DNA of 64,000 bases from JANXQG01 sp963719885 (GTDB taxonomy: Bacteria; Planctomycetota; Planctomycetia; Pirellulales; Thermoguttaceae): NCBI GenBank assembly GCA_963719885.1, contig CAVRDP010000027.1, positions 62,001 to 126,000 on the forward strand, read 5' to 3'. The translations under genes were made by a program, and so were the position numbers. Under the pieces are notes generated by a model, which saw only the letters and a list, made by a program, of their open reading frames with translations, ran no database searches and had not been told where the DNA came from. The stretch's first letter is position 1. Every line of letters begins with the position of its first letter. Of this stretch, positions 51,479 to 61,362 are shown piece after piece.

Positions 51479-54400
51479 CTACTTCTCGAAGGCGAATTCC
51501 AGTTCATTGGACCAGTGGCTCGACCAGTAGTCGTGGAAGGCGTTCACGTTCAATTGCGAGACGCTCCGTTGGGCGGCCAGTTCCATGGCGGGGCCCTTGT
51601 TGTTGTTCACCCGGTAGGAGAACTTGATGGTCCGCCCTTCTTCCAGGCCTTGCCGGAACGTCGGGTAATTCGGCCCAGGGGATGGCTGCTTCCACGATGC
51701 GGGTGTTGCCCTCACGGCGCATCGCCAGCTTGCCGCCGGGCACCGGACCGCCGTCCTTCTCCGCCTTGGGCTGGCGCGGATAGAAATGCTTCCGCGGCAC
51801 GCCCGGGGCTGCCAGCCGCCACAACTCCGTACCGCCGCCGTAGCGCTGGGCCACGGAATTGAACACGTATTCGTAGTCCGTGCACTTGCGGGCCTGGAAG
51901 TCCGGCGGCATGCCCGGCGTTCGCCAACATGCCGTTCTCGCCCGGCGGGAAGACGCCGAAGGCCACCTGCACGCTGTCGCTGTTGTTGTTCGAGGGGATC
52001 TCGAAAGTGCGGCGATAGCTGAATCGCCGCACGCCTTCGGGCCAAACCATTTCCTTGCGCTGGTTGCCGTTGACCAGGAAACTCCTGGCGGGGTAGTAAT
52101 ACGAATCGTCGTCGCGCGTGGCGAAGCGGGGCGAGCCCTCGTCGGGCGTGTCGTCGGCGATCTTGGCGGCGAAATAGAAGTTCTGGTCGTCGTAGGCCAG
52201 GTAGCCGGTGGCCACGCCGCTGCCGACCTGCTGCTCGAACTGCACGAAGGGCAGCCAGGCCTTCTCGGTCAGGTTCTTCCCTAGCCCGGCGTCGGCGGCC
52301 GTGGTCTGCGGCAGGACACCGGCCCAGTCGTTCAAGTCGCCGTCGATGGCGATCGTCTTCCGCGGAATGACATTCACGTGCAGCGTATCGCGGCACACGA
52401 CCTTGCCGTCGGCCGCGGCGTCGAACGTCACTTCCAGCGGATAACTGTTGGAAGCCGCGCTCCTGCCGCCGGCCACGCGGAACACGAATTCTCTCGTTTC
52501 GTTGCCCGACAGCAGCACGCTATACGGCCCCTGGAGTGAGAGCCCTGCCACCGCGGCCCTGAGCACGCCGCTGATCGGCCGGTTGAGCACATTGGTGAGC
52601 AGCAGCCGCAACTCGGGGCCTTTCTCGATGCGGGCGAGAAAATCCTTGGCCTTGATCTCCACCGGTTGGTAGCCCGCAATCCGCGCGGCGCTGACGGCCG
52701 CGACCAGCTTGCGGAACGAGCCAAGTGAGCCGTTGCTGCGAACGAAGTAGCCCAGGCCGTTGAGCGGAACGACCACCTCGCCGTCTTGGCGGGCGACCGG
52801 ATTGCCGTAGAAATCGTAGAGCGTGAACAAGCCTTCCGGATCGGCCAGGGTCAGGCTCCCGTCCTTGAGGACTTCAGCCGCCTCGAGCTGTTTCTCCAGG
52901 GCCTCGCGATCGCGCGGCGGGGCGTTGGCCGGCAGACCGGCCAACTGGCTACGGAGCTGCTCAGCCCCGCGGGCACTGCTGAGCCCCAGCACACTGCGGA
53001 ACTTAAGGTAATTCCGCGGATAGACGCCGCCCAGGTCGCCGATCACGACCAGCGTGCCGTCGTCCGGATTGGGCCTTCCGCCGGCGGGCAGGCCGTCGAA
53101 GACGAAGACCCAGGGCAGGCCGTTCTGGAACAAGAGCTCGCGGAACTTCCGTTCGCCGATGAAATGTTGCGTGGAGGCGATGCCTGCGGCCGGGGCCCAG
53201 ACCTGGACAACGTCGATGCGTTTGGTCTTGCCGCCCCCCACCTGGACATCGACGTTCTGCAGATCGTTGCAAACGTCGTGGAGCACGCCGGCCGTGCGGC
53301 TTTGCCCCTGCGCGCGCATCGAGGCGATGACCGGCGCCACGCGTCCTTCCGAGTTGGCGATCCAGGTTTCGGTGTCCCACACCCGCACGGGGCCGTAAGG
53401 ACCTTTGCGGTTCACCCACTCAGGGATTAACGAAGGCAGGGCGTTGAGCGGCTGGTAATGGATGCTGGTAAAATCGAGCCATTTGAGGAACGTGTCCTTG
53501 CCGTCGCAGAAGAGCTTGTCCTCGGTGTTCATCGAAGAGCAACAGCCGCCGATGAGCACTTGTGCCCCGGACTTGGCACGGGCGTCTTCCACTCCCTGAG
53601 CCATGGCCGTGTAGATTTCACGGTACCGGAGCAGGTCGGCGCCCAGCCTGAAATGGAGATCCCTTCCCAGGGCTCGTTCCAGAGTTCCACGGCGTTGACG
53701 GGACCTTTCGGCCATCCCAACTCGCCCAAGAGCGCCGCGACTGCCTTGCGGAACTCGCCGTCCCATTTGGGTTCCCAGGCGAAATCGCCCGGATAATTCA
53801 TGTTGCCCTCGCCCTTGTCGTTGAGGAATGAGCGGATGCAGCCCAGGGGCATGAGGTCGGTGCCGCAGGCGCCGAGCGTGAGCATGCAGGTGATGTCGTG
53901 TTCACCGAGGAGGCGTATGCCGCGGGCCGTGTCTTCCAGCCATTTGGCGAAGTCCTTGTCGCTGGCGGCGCGGAAGCCGACTTCCAGGCGCGTGCCCTTG
54001 ATGCCCAGCCGTTTCCACATCGTGGCCTTGACCGGTTCGAAGCCGCGGATGTCCATGGCGAAGCTGGGGTGCTGGACCTTGCCCGGCGTGGCCGGCGGGA
54101 CACGGAGCAGACCGGCGGCCAGTTGTCGGCCGTGGCCCGGCACGTCCACGACGACCACGTAGGCGCCGAAACGCGCCGGCACCGGTGGTTGAATGCCCAC
54201 GTTGGCATAGCCGTGCGCAGCCAGCTCCAGGTGGAAGGGAGTGGCGGCGATCAGCTCTTCCTTGATCGACACGGCCCGGAACTCGTCGGCTTCGGTCACA
54301 TAACGATAGAGTTCGGCCTTGGCCTCGGCATGGATCGGTCCCGCGGTCTGGTTGACGAACTGAAGGCCCAGCGAGAACGCATCGCCCGGATAAAGGACGT

Positions 54401-54590
54401 TGGCCGCTTCGTTGCCGCCGACCTGAACGACCCGGTACGACTTGGCGGCACTGTCCGGCGTGAGGTTCAAGTGTTTGTCGAGGTCCGCCGGAACGCTGCC
54501 CAGCGCAGAGCGGATGCCCGCCATGGCCGCGGTGAACAGCAGCGCGGCAAGAACCGCCTTGCCTTGGAAAACGCATCGTGTCGGTTGCAT
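51479..54590 (-). CDS. Clan GH-A glycosidase (GH39-like) with CBM9-like tail, three frame breaks
   Basis: It starts MQPTRCVFQGKAVLAALLF (54590) with a signal peptide. An N-terminal beta domain and a TIM barrel with NAVELWNEPWEG (acid/base Glu) and VRVWDTETWIA (candidate nucleophile Glu) follow. After a beta region comes IDGDLNDWAG...GYLAYDDQNFYFAAKIAD, a CBM9-like carbohydrate-binding domain of the DOMON type. Breaks near 53665, 51920 and 51675 move between frames, with sensible sequence on each side (YRQIY-like, FQARKCTDYEYVFNS, NYPTFRQGLEEG). The end is SNELEFAFEK at 51479. The full protein is about 1,030 residues. The exact GH family is uncertain. Confidence 0.8.
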
Positions 54591-54663
54591 TGCAAAATCT
54601 CTCGTTACGTGTAGTCTCGGCCAAGATACCCGGAAAGGGGCAGTTTGCCGTGGAACATTGATT

Positions 54664-54685
54664 ATGTCATTCAGGCCGATGACAT
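54664..54685. promoter_or_regulatory. Candidate operator, 7-bp perfect inverted repeat
   Basis: ATGTCAT-8 bases-ATGACAT lies midway in the 255-base divergent region between the GH-A gene and the TIM-barrel epimerase-like gene. The size fits a dimeric regulator (LacI/GntR type), and it could control both operons. No regulator gene is in the cluster. Confidence 0.35.
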
Positions 54686-54845
54686 GCAAATCTGCGGATG
54701 TCGTGGACGTACCAACTGGAAAGTCGCGCACCGTTGGGTTAACATAGGAGACTGTTGCTGCTCGGAACGTATCCGAGCGGAGCCTAAATGGGAAATCCCG
54801 GCCTAGGCCTTCTGAAGTGTTTTATTGCGGGAAAGGAAGCGAGAA

Positions 54846-55721
54846 ATGCGAGCCTGGCGTATGGTGTTTTTTGGATTGCTGGCGGTCATGGTTCCGATTG
54901 GGGAGCGGCGGATCGAGGCCGGAACTCCCGCGCCGAAAGTCTATGCCTACTGTGTCGAGATCGGCGTGCCGAAGATCAAGCCGCGCAGTCCCGCGGAACT
55001 GGCCAAGTTGCTCCGCGAGATCGGCTTCGACGGCGGCGGATACTCGATCCTGACCGGACCGCAACTCGACGAGACGTTGCAGGCCAACGACGCCGCGGGA
55101 CTGCAGGTCTACCTGCTGCAAACGTCGATCAACGTCGGCCCCAAGGCCGCGGCCCGCTACAACGCCCAGGTGCCCGTGGCCATCCGCAAGCTCAAGGGGC
55201 GGCCCGTCGCCGTCGTCGTCACGATCAACGGCCTCAAGCCGGGCGACCCCGCGGGAATTGGGCCGGCCGTCCAGGCCCTCCGCGAACTGGGCGACGCCGC
55301 CGCCGAGGCGGGCGTGCGGATCTCGCTCTACAACCACGTGGACTGCTGGAACGAGAGCGTGCCCTTCAATATCGAGCTGGCCAAGAAAGTGAACCATCCG
55401 CAGGTCGGATACAATTTCAACGTCTGCCATTGGCTCAAGGTCGAGGGAAACAAGGACTACCGGCCGTTGCTCAAGGCGAACCCCGACAAGCTCTTCTGCG
55501 TGACGCTTTGCGGGGCGCAGATCGGGGCCAAGACCTGGACCAACGGCCTGATCCAGCCCTTGGACCAAGGCGATTTCGACAACCAGGCGCTCCTGGCCAC
55601 CTTGCGCGAGATCGGCTACAAGGGCCCGGTCGGCGTGATGTGCTACGGCATCCCCGGCGATGCCCGAGAGTATCTCCAACGCTCGATGAAGACCTGGAAG
55701 GCCTGGATGGCGCAACCGTAG
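54846..55721 (+). CDS. Secreted sugar phosphate isomerase/epimerase-like TIM-barrel protein
   Basis: The 291-residue protein starts MRAWRMVFFGLLAVMVP (signal peptide), with GGAAAGGA about 8 bases upstream. The body is an AP-endonuclease-2/xylose-isomerase-like TIM barrel: LAKLLREIGFDGGGYSI, LYNHVDCWN, VGYNFNVCHWLKVEG, GYKGPVGVMCYGIPGDAREYLQRSMKTW. Such proteins rearrange or epimerise sugars, or hydrolyse them in some planctomycete homologues. It sits 44 bases ahead of a second isomerase-type gene in the same direction and is probably co-transcribed with it. Confidence 0.85.
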   Translation: MRAWRMVFFGLLAVMVPIGERRIEAGTPAPKVYAYCVEIGVPKIKPRSPAELAKLLREIGFDGGGYSILTGPQLDETLQANDAAGLQVYLLQTSINVGPKAAARYNAQVPVAIRKLKGRPVAVVVTINGLKPGDPAGIGPAVQALRELGDAAAEAGVRISLYNHVDCWNESVPFNIELAKKVNHPQVGYNFNVCHWLKVEGNKDYRPLLKANPDKLFCVTLCGAQIGAKTWTNGLIQPLDQGDFDNQALLATLREIGYKGPVGVMCYGIPGDAREYLQRSMKTWKAWMAQP

Positions 55722-55765
55722 GAACAAACCACTCATTCTTTGCCCAACCTCGGGAGTCCCCAGGC

Positions 55766-56542
55766 ATGATAAATCCCGCCTATAAACATTCGGTCTGTTA
55801 CTGGTGTTTCGAGAAGCTCGGGCTGGAGCGGCTGGCCGCCGAGGCCGCAGCGATGGGGATCGCCTCGGTGGAACTGGTCCCGCCCGAGCAGTGGCCGATC
55901 CTCAAACGCCACGGGCTGGTCTGTGCAATGACCCCCAGCCACAGCTTCCTGGAAGGCTGGTGCCACCCGGAAAACCATGGGATGTGCAAGGCGAAGATCG
56001 AGGAGGCGGTCGATGCCACCTCGGCGGCGGGCTTTCCGGCGGTGATCACCTTCTCCGGACTGCGCAAGGGCATGCCCGACCACGTCGGCCTGGAAAACAC
56101 CGTCGCCGGCTTGAAAACGGTGATCGGCCACGCGGAGCGTAAGCGGGTCACGCTCTGCCTGGAAGTGCTCAACAGCCGCATCGCCACGTGGATGATCGGC
56201 GTGCCGGACTACATGTGCGACACGGTCGAATGGGCGGTCGAGGTTTGCCGGCGGGTAGGCTCGGAGCGGCTGAAGGTCCTCTTCGACATCTTCCACGTCC
56301 AGATCATGCAAGGCGACCTGATCACCCGCATCCGCCAGTATCATTCCTGCATCGCCCACTATCACACGGCCGGCGTGCCGGGCCGGCACGAGATCGACAA
56401 AACTCAGGAGATCAACTACACGGCAGTAATGCGGGCGATCGCCGAGACCGGTTTTGCCGGTTACGTGGCGCAGGAGTTTCTTCCCCTGCGCGAGCCGCTG
56501 GAGTCGCTGCACGAGGCCGTCAGGCTCTGTGGCCTGAAATAA
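55766..56542 (+). CDS. Hydroxypyruvate isomerase-family TIM-barrel protein
   Basis: The 258-residue cytoplasmic protein starts MINPAYKHSVCYWCFEKLG. The core is HSFLEGW...GFPAVITFSG, LCLEVLNSR (first catalytic Glu) and FAGYVAQEFLP (second Glu), as in Hyi-type sugar isomerases that convert hydroxypyruvate and tartronate semialdehyde or related ketoses. Metal-binding His and Glu lie between (DIFHVQIMQGDL, YHTAGVPGRHE). It pairs with the secreted TIM-barrel gene upstream. Its stop is 4 bases from the stop of the convergent GH-A gene. The exact substrate is unknown. Confidence 0.87.
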   Translation: MINPAYKHSVCYWCFEKLGLERLAAEAAAMGIASVELVPPEQWPILKRHGLVCAMTPSHSFLEGWCHPENHGMCKAKIEEAVDATSAAGFPAVITFSGLRKGMPDHVGLENTVAGLKTVIGHAERKRVTLCLEVLNSRIATWMIGVPDYMCDTVEWAVEVCRRVGSERLKVLFDIFHVQIMQGDLITRIRQYHSCIAHYHTAGVPGRHEIDKTQEINYTAVMRAIAETGFAGYVAQEFLPLREPLESLHEAVRLCGLK

Positions 56543-56546
56543 GCCG

Positions 56547-58437
56547 CTACTCCGCGATCATCAACAGCCGCGGGTGATCGACCAAGGGCACGACCGCTTC
56601 GATCCGGTCCGTCTTCCGCACGGCACCCGGCAGGGCGATCGTGCGGTCCTCGTGCGGATCGTAAAGCGAAACGGTCGCTCCGGCGCCGCGGACGCCGCGA
56701 AGCGTGATCCGATACTCCTCCGGCACGATGGGCTGCGTCGCGTCGTAGGTCATCACGTACACCGCTACGGCGAACTTGTCCGGCTTCAGTTGGAACGGCA
56801 ACACTGCCGCAACGTCGTGATGCCACAGCGGCGAATGGCGCCGGTCGCCGTCGAAGATCTTCTTCTGTTCGCCGAGGGCGGTTAACTCGACCGTCAGCGG
56901 GCGCGGCCGCTGTAAAGGCACGCTGTCGGCCATCTGCCGGGTTAGGTTCCGCAGCGCCCACAGCGGCGGCGTGGCGACTTGCTCGAACCGCGCGGCAGCG
57001 GGCAGCTTCTCGATGGCGGCCGGCAGCAGCCCGAACCCCAAGGGATCCTGATCGTGGGCCACGAAGTAGTGCATCACGTCGACCCCCTTGTTGAGCCACA
57101 GGCACAGCGAGCGCGTCAGGCACAGCGACTTGAGCTGCCAGGCCCGCTCGTCGTCCTTCACGCCGCATTCCACCGGCAACACGCCGTGCTCGGTCATGTA
57201 GTGGTAGAACCGCCGCGTCCCCTCGGGCCGTTGCTGCAACCGTTCCGTGGGGTTCAAGATCCGCATCAGGCATTCGGTCTGCACGAAGGTGTGGGCCCAG
57301 CCTTCGGGCATGCGGATGTCGATGGCCGGCGTGAACCGTTCCAGGTTGAACTCCGGATGATCGGGGTGCGTTTCCTGTTTGGGCAGGCTGCGCGTTCCCG
57401 TGCCGTAGGGGTGATAGCTCTGGCCGTCGATGCCCGGCGGCAGCTTGGCGATCGGACAGTGATAGAAGGTGGTGTTGGAGAAACCCCAGATGCAGCGGGC
57501 CTGGGGGTACTCGCGTTTGACGGCTTCGACGGTTCGGCGGGCAAGCTCCCAGCAGTTGCCGCCGCGGTTGAGGAAGTCGGGCCCGCGCGGGACCTTCGGC
57601 TTCTCTTGGTCGTAATAGTTATTGATGTCCAGAAACCGCGTGCCGAAGGTCAACTCGTTCCAAATTTCCACGTCGAAGTCCTCGATGCCGGCATCGTGGA
57701 CCAGCCGGCAGATGAGCATCGCATAGCGGACCCAAGCGGCGGCCGTGGCGTCGAACTGCTTCGTGCCCACGGGGTATAGCGGCTCGTAGACGAGCGTGGC
57801 CATGGGCACCTCGCCCGCCTTGAGATCCTTGGGCAGCGGCTTGCTCAGCCGGCACACGCCCGTTTTTTCATCGACGTGCGTAATCAGGGCCTCGGCCGCC
57901 CAGTAGTCGGTAAGCCCGTTGAGGCCCGAGCGACCGGCGACCAGGTCGCGCACGTCGTCCAGGCGGACTTCACGGCTGCCGTGCGGGGCGTCGGCCATGA
58001 GTCTTCGCGTGAAGAACTTCAGCGGGCAGGGCGGCGCCTTGGTGGGCGTTCAAGAGCATGGTCGGGCGGATGCCATAATGCTTGCACAGCACCAGCAATT
58101 TCCGCATCGGCTCTGCGTTCGCCAGGCCTTTCTCATCCCAGGCGACACTGCCGAAGCCGATCTCGATGCGGAACGTCTTAAAACCAGCCTCGGCCAGCAG
58201 CCGCACGGCCAGCGGATCGTTGCCGGGCACGTGGTAGTTCACGCCAATGCCGTGGAGGAAATCGTAGCCGCTGCGGGTCTCGACGAATCCGCGCCACGGC
58301 TGCTTGTAGAAGCTATGCTTGGGCCATGGCACGTCGAGTTGCGCGGGATCGGCGTAAGGCCGAACGGGGAACTCTTGCCCAGCGGCCGCAGCCCGGGCCA
58401 GGACAACGAACAGAAAAGCGAAGGCGAGTCGTTTCAT
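56547..58437 (-). CDS. Clan GH-A glycosidase, secreted, one frame break
   Basis: The N-terminal part (MKRLAFAFLFVVLARAAAAG, signal peptide) runs with FKTFRIEIGFGSVAWDEKG and KHYGIRPTMLLNAHQGA. The frame then breaks near 58050 and resumes as RLMADAPHGSREVRLDDVRD. The TIM barrel has FDVEIWNELTFGTRF (acid/base Glu in WNE), SYHPYGTG and FVQTECLMR (candidate nucleophile Glu), then C-terminal beta strands ending HPRLLMIAE. The length is about 628 residues. It resembles GH5/GH39-type enzymes, family not fixed. It lies 39 bases after the unknown secreted protein gene in the same direction, so the two probably form one operon. Confidence 0.8.
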
Positions 58438-58476
58438 TTGAGGTTCCTCATGGCGCTTTTTTCAACCCTTCCGATT

Positions 58477-59398
58477 TCACTGGTAGTCGCCTTTCAGGTA
58501 GGCGGCTCGGAGGGTAGCGCGGCGTGCAGAGTCGGGCGGCAGCGAATCCCACTTCGCCCGCGCGTGGAGGATGGCACGCACGACCGCCGCGTCGTAGCCG
58601 GGAACCTGGCCGGCGAGGAGCCCCGAGATGTCCTCCGGCGCACCGATCTGCAAGTAGGCTGCCACGTAGGCCGTGCGGAGGGCGGACGGGTTCGCGCCGA
58701 GGCGGTCCCAGTTGATGCCGTCGGCGATGGCCGTGCGGAAAGCCTTCTGGAACATGTGCCAGCCATACTGGTCTTTCAGGTGCGTGAACATCACCACCAG
58801 CGGATCGCGCATGCCATCCTTGGCGTGGTGGACCGCCATCTGCGGCACAAGCGCCATCTCGACCTGGATGGCAGTCATCAACGGGAAAGGGCTGCGGTGG
58901 TTCGCCCACCAGTCCACCGGCCATCCGCCGCTGACCACCTGGCCGGTGAAAAGGTTCACCATCTCATGGGTCATGAGGATGTGCGCCCAATAGGCCTTGA
59001 TGCCGTTGGCCGTCCCGAAGAAGGCGTCGTACGACACGCCAATGCCCGGGCTGGCAACGCCGGTTACGTGGTGCGCCTCGCCGATGTCACCCGTCGCAAA
59101 GCCTCCGCCCGGCTTGTCAAAGACCAGCAGGGCATATCGGTCCTTGGGCGGTTTGAGGCCCCAGGCGTCGCACAGCTCGTCGAAGGCCCGGTCGGCGTAG
59201 CCGTAGAGCGCCTCGATGTCAGCCTTGTGGGCGCCGTACTGGTCTTGACGGGCGAACCAGGTCCAGTGCTTGCCGTCGTGGATCTTCACGAAAGGCGCGG
59301 CCTGGGCCCAGAGCCGGATGCTGATCCTGGGCGGCGGCCAGGCCACCCAGAGCAAGGAACAGGCAGAGGACGGCTGACGCAAGACGTAGGCGTATCAT
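58477..59398 (-). CDS. Unknown secreted protein with HEMVN motif, one frame break
   Basis: The true start is probably ATG at 59398 (MIRLRLASAVLCLFLALGGLAAA, signal peptide). A frame break near 59315 separates it from the main body, which starts near HDGKHWTWFARQDQ. The mature part has ILMTHEMVNLFTGQVVSGGWPVDWW. The His-Glu-x-x-Asn spacing is like HExxH zinc sites, but the second His is Asn, and several later Trp and His residues could complete a site. It resembles putative metallopeptidase-like proteins of planctomycetes, but I do not recognise a family. It is first in a two-gene operon with a clan GH-A enzyme. Confidence 0.65.
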
Positions 59399-59596
59399 AG
59401 CGTTAATCCTTGGATGGCGGATGGTTCCGGTTCACGGGGTACTTCCCTTTTCGGCCCATCCTCAGTTTCCTTGCCCGTTCCGGCGTTGTCAAGCATCCTG
59501 GCAGAGGCCGTCATGCATCGGAGGACCGTTGAAGTGCGGGTGTGAGCGAGGTCGACGCTCGTTGGCAGCGGTTCAATGACAGCCGATCATTCCTGC
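59399..59596. other. Short gap, no gene seen
   Basis: No gene is supported between the secreted-protein start at 59398 and the fragment at 59597. It contains only short frames and a possible promoter region for the 58477-59398 operon. Confidence 0.4.
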
Positions 59597-59735
59597 TCAC
59601 TGCTTCGGTTCCGATTTCCGTTCGACCACCGGCAATTCCACGACGATGGAAGTGCCATCGCCGAGCTTGCTCTTAATGCGGCACTTGCCTGAGTTCGGGA
59701 GGTCCAGCGTGCCACACGTCTGCCCCTGGCGGGGC
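59597..59735 (-). pseudogene. C-terminal remnant resembling a histidine-kinase ATPase domain
   Basis: One minus-strand frame reads CGTLDLPNSGKCRIKSKLGDGTSIVVELPVVE and ends with a stop at 59597-59599. GDGTSIVVELPV is like the last strand of HATPase domains (GxGTxFxxxLP). Nothing upstream extends it, so it would be a decayed tail. The evidence is weak because the match is short. Confidence 0.25.
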
Positions 59736-59773
59736 GGTTAACTGGCTCTATCGTTTCCGCCGCCGGCCAGCCC

Positions 59774-60226
59774 TCATTGCCCATGCCAGCGGATGGCGCT
59801 GCCCATGCCGGACTCGTCTGCGACATCGGCTGGGCGATCCTTGTCTTCCTTGACTCCACCGCCCTCGTCATTTTCCCGCAGCCATTTCCAGGCAGCATCG
59901 ACTTCCGCGCGGTCGAAATACTTCACCGTGGCCTTGGTGAACGGCCGGCAAACGCTGGTCATCCACTTTTCCCACCTGCGGTCGCCGACCATAACAATCC
60001 GCTCGAAGTCGGAATAATGTTTCAGGGCGAATTTGAAATCGTCCCAGGCGGCATGCATGTCCCATCCCTGGAACTCGTCGAATTGTACGAACAGTCGCAG
60101 TTTTCCCTCAGCGGTCAAAATGCTCTCGATCAGCGGTACGAACCGCAGGTAGTCTTCGTCGTGCAGTTTGCCGCTCAACTTCAAGCCGACTACCTTCGGA
60201 GAGCCTGTCTCAATAGTTGCGATCAT
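59774..60226 (-). CDS. SpoIIAA-like (STAS) family protein
   Basis: The 150-residue protein starts MIATIETGSPKVVGLKLSGKL, then HDEDYLRFVPLIESILTAEGK, LRLFVQFDEFQGWD, AAWDDFKFALKHYSDFERIVMVGDRRW and YFDRAEVDAAWKWL. This is the complete SpoIIAA-like/DUF3478 fold, which resembles STAS domains and is membrane-associated in some bacteria. The role is unknown. The tail after KWL (Glu/Asp/Gly-rich, 30 residues) is longer than usual and may be read-through. The frame is intact. It stands alone between repeats. Confidence 0.88.
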   Translation of the reverse strand: MIATIETGSPKVVGLKLSGKLHDEDYLRFVPLIESILTAEGKLRLFVQFDEFQGWDMHAAWDDFKFALKHYSDFERIVMVGDRRWEKWMTSVCRPFTKATVKYFDRAEVDAAWKWLRENDEGGGVKEDKDRPADVADESGMGSAIRWHGQ

Positions 60227-60533
60227 GATCTCTATCTCCTTGAATAGAAGTGCCCTGTATTATTCTACGCAGGGCGAGCGGTCCTGGCCGATAACCTGAA
60301 CGGTGCACTGGCCGCTGCATCTTTCGTCGGGGCCTCGCCCTTCTCCAATCCGGCTGATCGGCCCAAGGGTCGTCTTGGTCGCACGAGCATAGGATCGGCC
60401 GAAGAATAACTTCCCGTGGCTGGCGGCACATGCCTACCCGCCGACCATGAGTACATGGTGCCCGGCGTGAAGGCATGCCACCCCTCGCAAAGGCACGGAA
60501 GTTATTGTTCGGTCGGACCATAGTCGTCTGGCG
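60227..60533. other. Gap filled mainly by repeat copy F
   Basis: Between the SpoIIAA-like gene and the 170-residue membrane protein there is no gene. Half of the gap is the nested palindrome (60394-60517). Frames over it, such as a 103-codon one that includes CTHGRRVG, are read from the repeat itself and are not real. Confidence 0.6.
60394..60517. repeat. Dispersed nested palindrome, copy F (full length)
   Basis: The outer arms (60394-60418 and 60494-60517, ATCGGCCGAAGAATAACTTCC...), a middle pair (GGCACATGCC / GGCATGCC) and a central ACCATG-AGTA-CATGGT hairpin are concentric over 124 bases. It is the most complete copy, and its reverse complement matches copy A throughout. It lies between two minus-strand genes. 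Confidence 0.85.
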
Positions 60534-61046
60534 TCAGGAGCTGTTCCCTTTCACCCGCTTCCAATCGTATTTCGTCTTGCCGTCCTTGTCGAGCAGGAGC
60601 AGGCGGTCCTCCGTCAATTCCAAGATCGGTTCATCGACATGGTCTCCCATCGTGCTGAGGATCATCTTCACCTGGGCTGGCGGTTCGCCATCGATGGTCT
60701 GCTTCTTCAAGTGGCCGTCTTTCACCGACCATTTCATGTTGAACTTCAAACGGGGAGCCGACAATGCCGCCCGCCAACCACTCAGTTCCACGATCATCGT
60801 GCCGCTGCCGTCCTCCTTGAGCGTCATCGTCCGCTTGCCCTGGTATTCGTCTTGCCAAGTGCCCAGAACCAGGCTGCGATAACCGGCATCCGCATCGACG
60901 GGCTGAGATTGCGCAAGCTGCCGGGCGAAGTTCTTGGATGCCGATTTATTCCAAAGGACAACGCCGACCACGCCACCAATGAGAATGACGACGGCCACAA
61001 TCCAGAACGGCCAGCGGCGACGCAGGCGCGTGTTTGATGATGTCAT
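60534..61046 (-). CDS. Small membrane-anchored protein, unknown
   Basis: The 170-residue protein starts MTSSNTRLRRRWPFWIVAVV with one N-terminal membrane helix (FWIVAVVILIGGVVGVVLW). A small beta domain follows: LGTWQDEYQGKRTMTLKEDGSGTMIVELSG, then KWSVKDGHLKKQ and LELTEDRLLLLDKDG. This resembles lipocalin-like META/DUF-type domains of planctomycetes that follow the pattern W-x-x-x-G-x-x-T-x-x-F. The frame is intact. It is upstream of, and divergent from, the HEAT lipoprotein. Confidence 0.75.
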   Translation of the reverse strand: MTSSNTRLRRRWPFWIVAVVILIGGVVGVVLWNKSASKNFARQLAQSQPVDADAGYRSLVLGTWQDEYQGKRTMTLKEDGSGTMIVELSGWRAALSAPRLKFNMKWSVKDGHLKKQTIDGEPPAQVKMILSTMGDHVDEPILELTEDRLLLLDKDGKTKYDWKRVKGNSS

Positions 61047-61089
61047 GGTTCTCTCCAGGGGGCTGCCGCTATTAATTATAGCAGGCCGA

Positions 61090-61362
61090 TTACCTGATTT
61101 CAGGAGGAGCGAGGTCGCCAGAATTGTTATCTACCCGGCCGAGTTGCCCAATCCGTTGCCGACATCGAGCCGTGAGCCATGCCCTGTGGAACAGGGCAGG
61201 AAGCTTGACAAACCAAATTGCAGCGATCAAGATCAAGATCGTCGGCCCGCTGTTGAGAGCTGTACGTGACGAGGGCGAAAACCCCTGCACGATCACCGCC
61301 AAATCAACGGTTCCCGGCACTTCTTCCCTTCTCTCACACTCGCCGCAAACGAAAGGGATCAA
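61090..61362 (-). CDS. Possible small membrane protein in a 316-base gap
   Basis: The 90-codon frame starts MIPFVCGECERREEVPG and has one hydrophobic stretch (TILILIAAIWFVKLPALF). Its start is adjacent to the ATG of the divergent HEAT gene (61363), which leaves no room for a promoter, so it may start later or be chance. A small hairpin GCCCTGT-GGA-ACAGGGC lies at 61181-61197. Otherwise 61047-61362 shows nothing. Confidence 0.3.
   Translation of the reverse strand: MIPFVCGECERREEVPGTVDLAVIVQGFSPSSRTALNSGPTILILIAAIWFVKLPALFHRAWLTARCRQRIGQLGRVDNNSGDLAPPEIR

Noticed and set aside
60210..60521. 103-codon minus-strand frame over copy F
   Set aside because: Coding is read from a palindromic repeat; the CTHGRR-like peptide recurs in other repeat copies (17.9 and 63.3 kb), so it is an artefact of the repeat.
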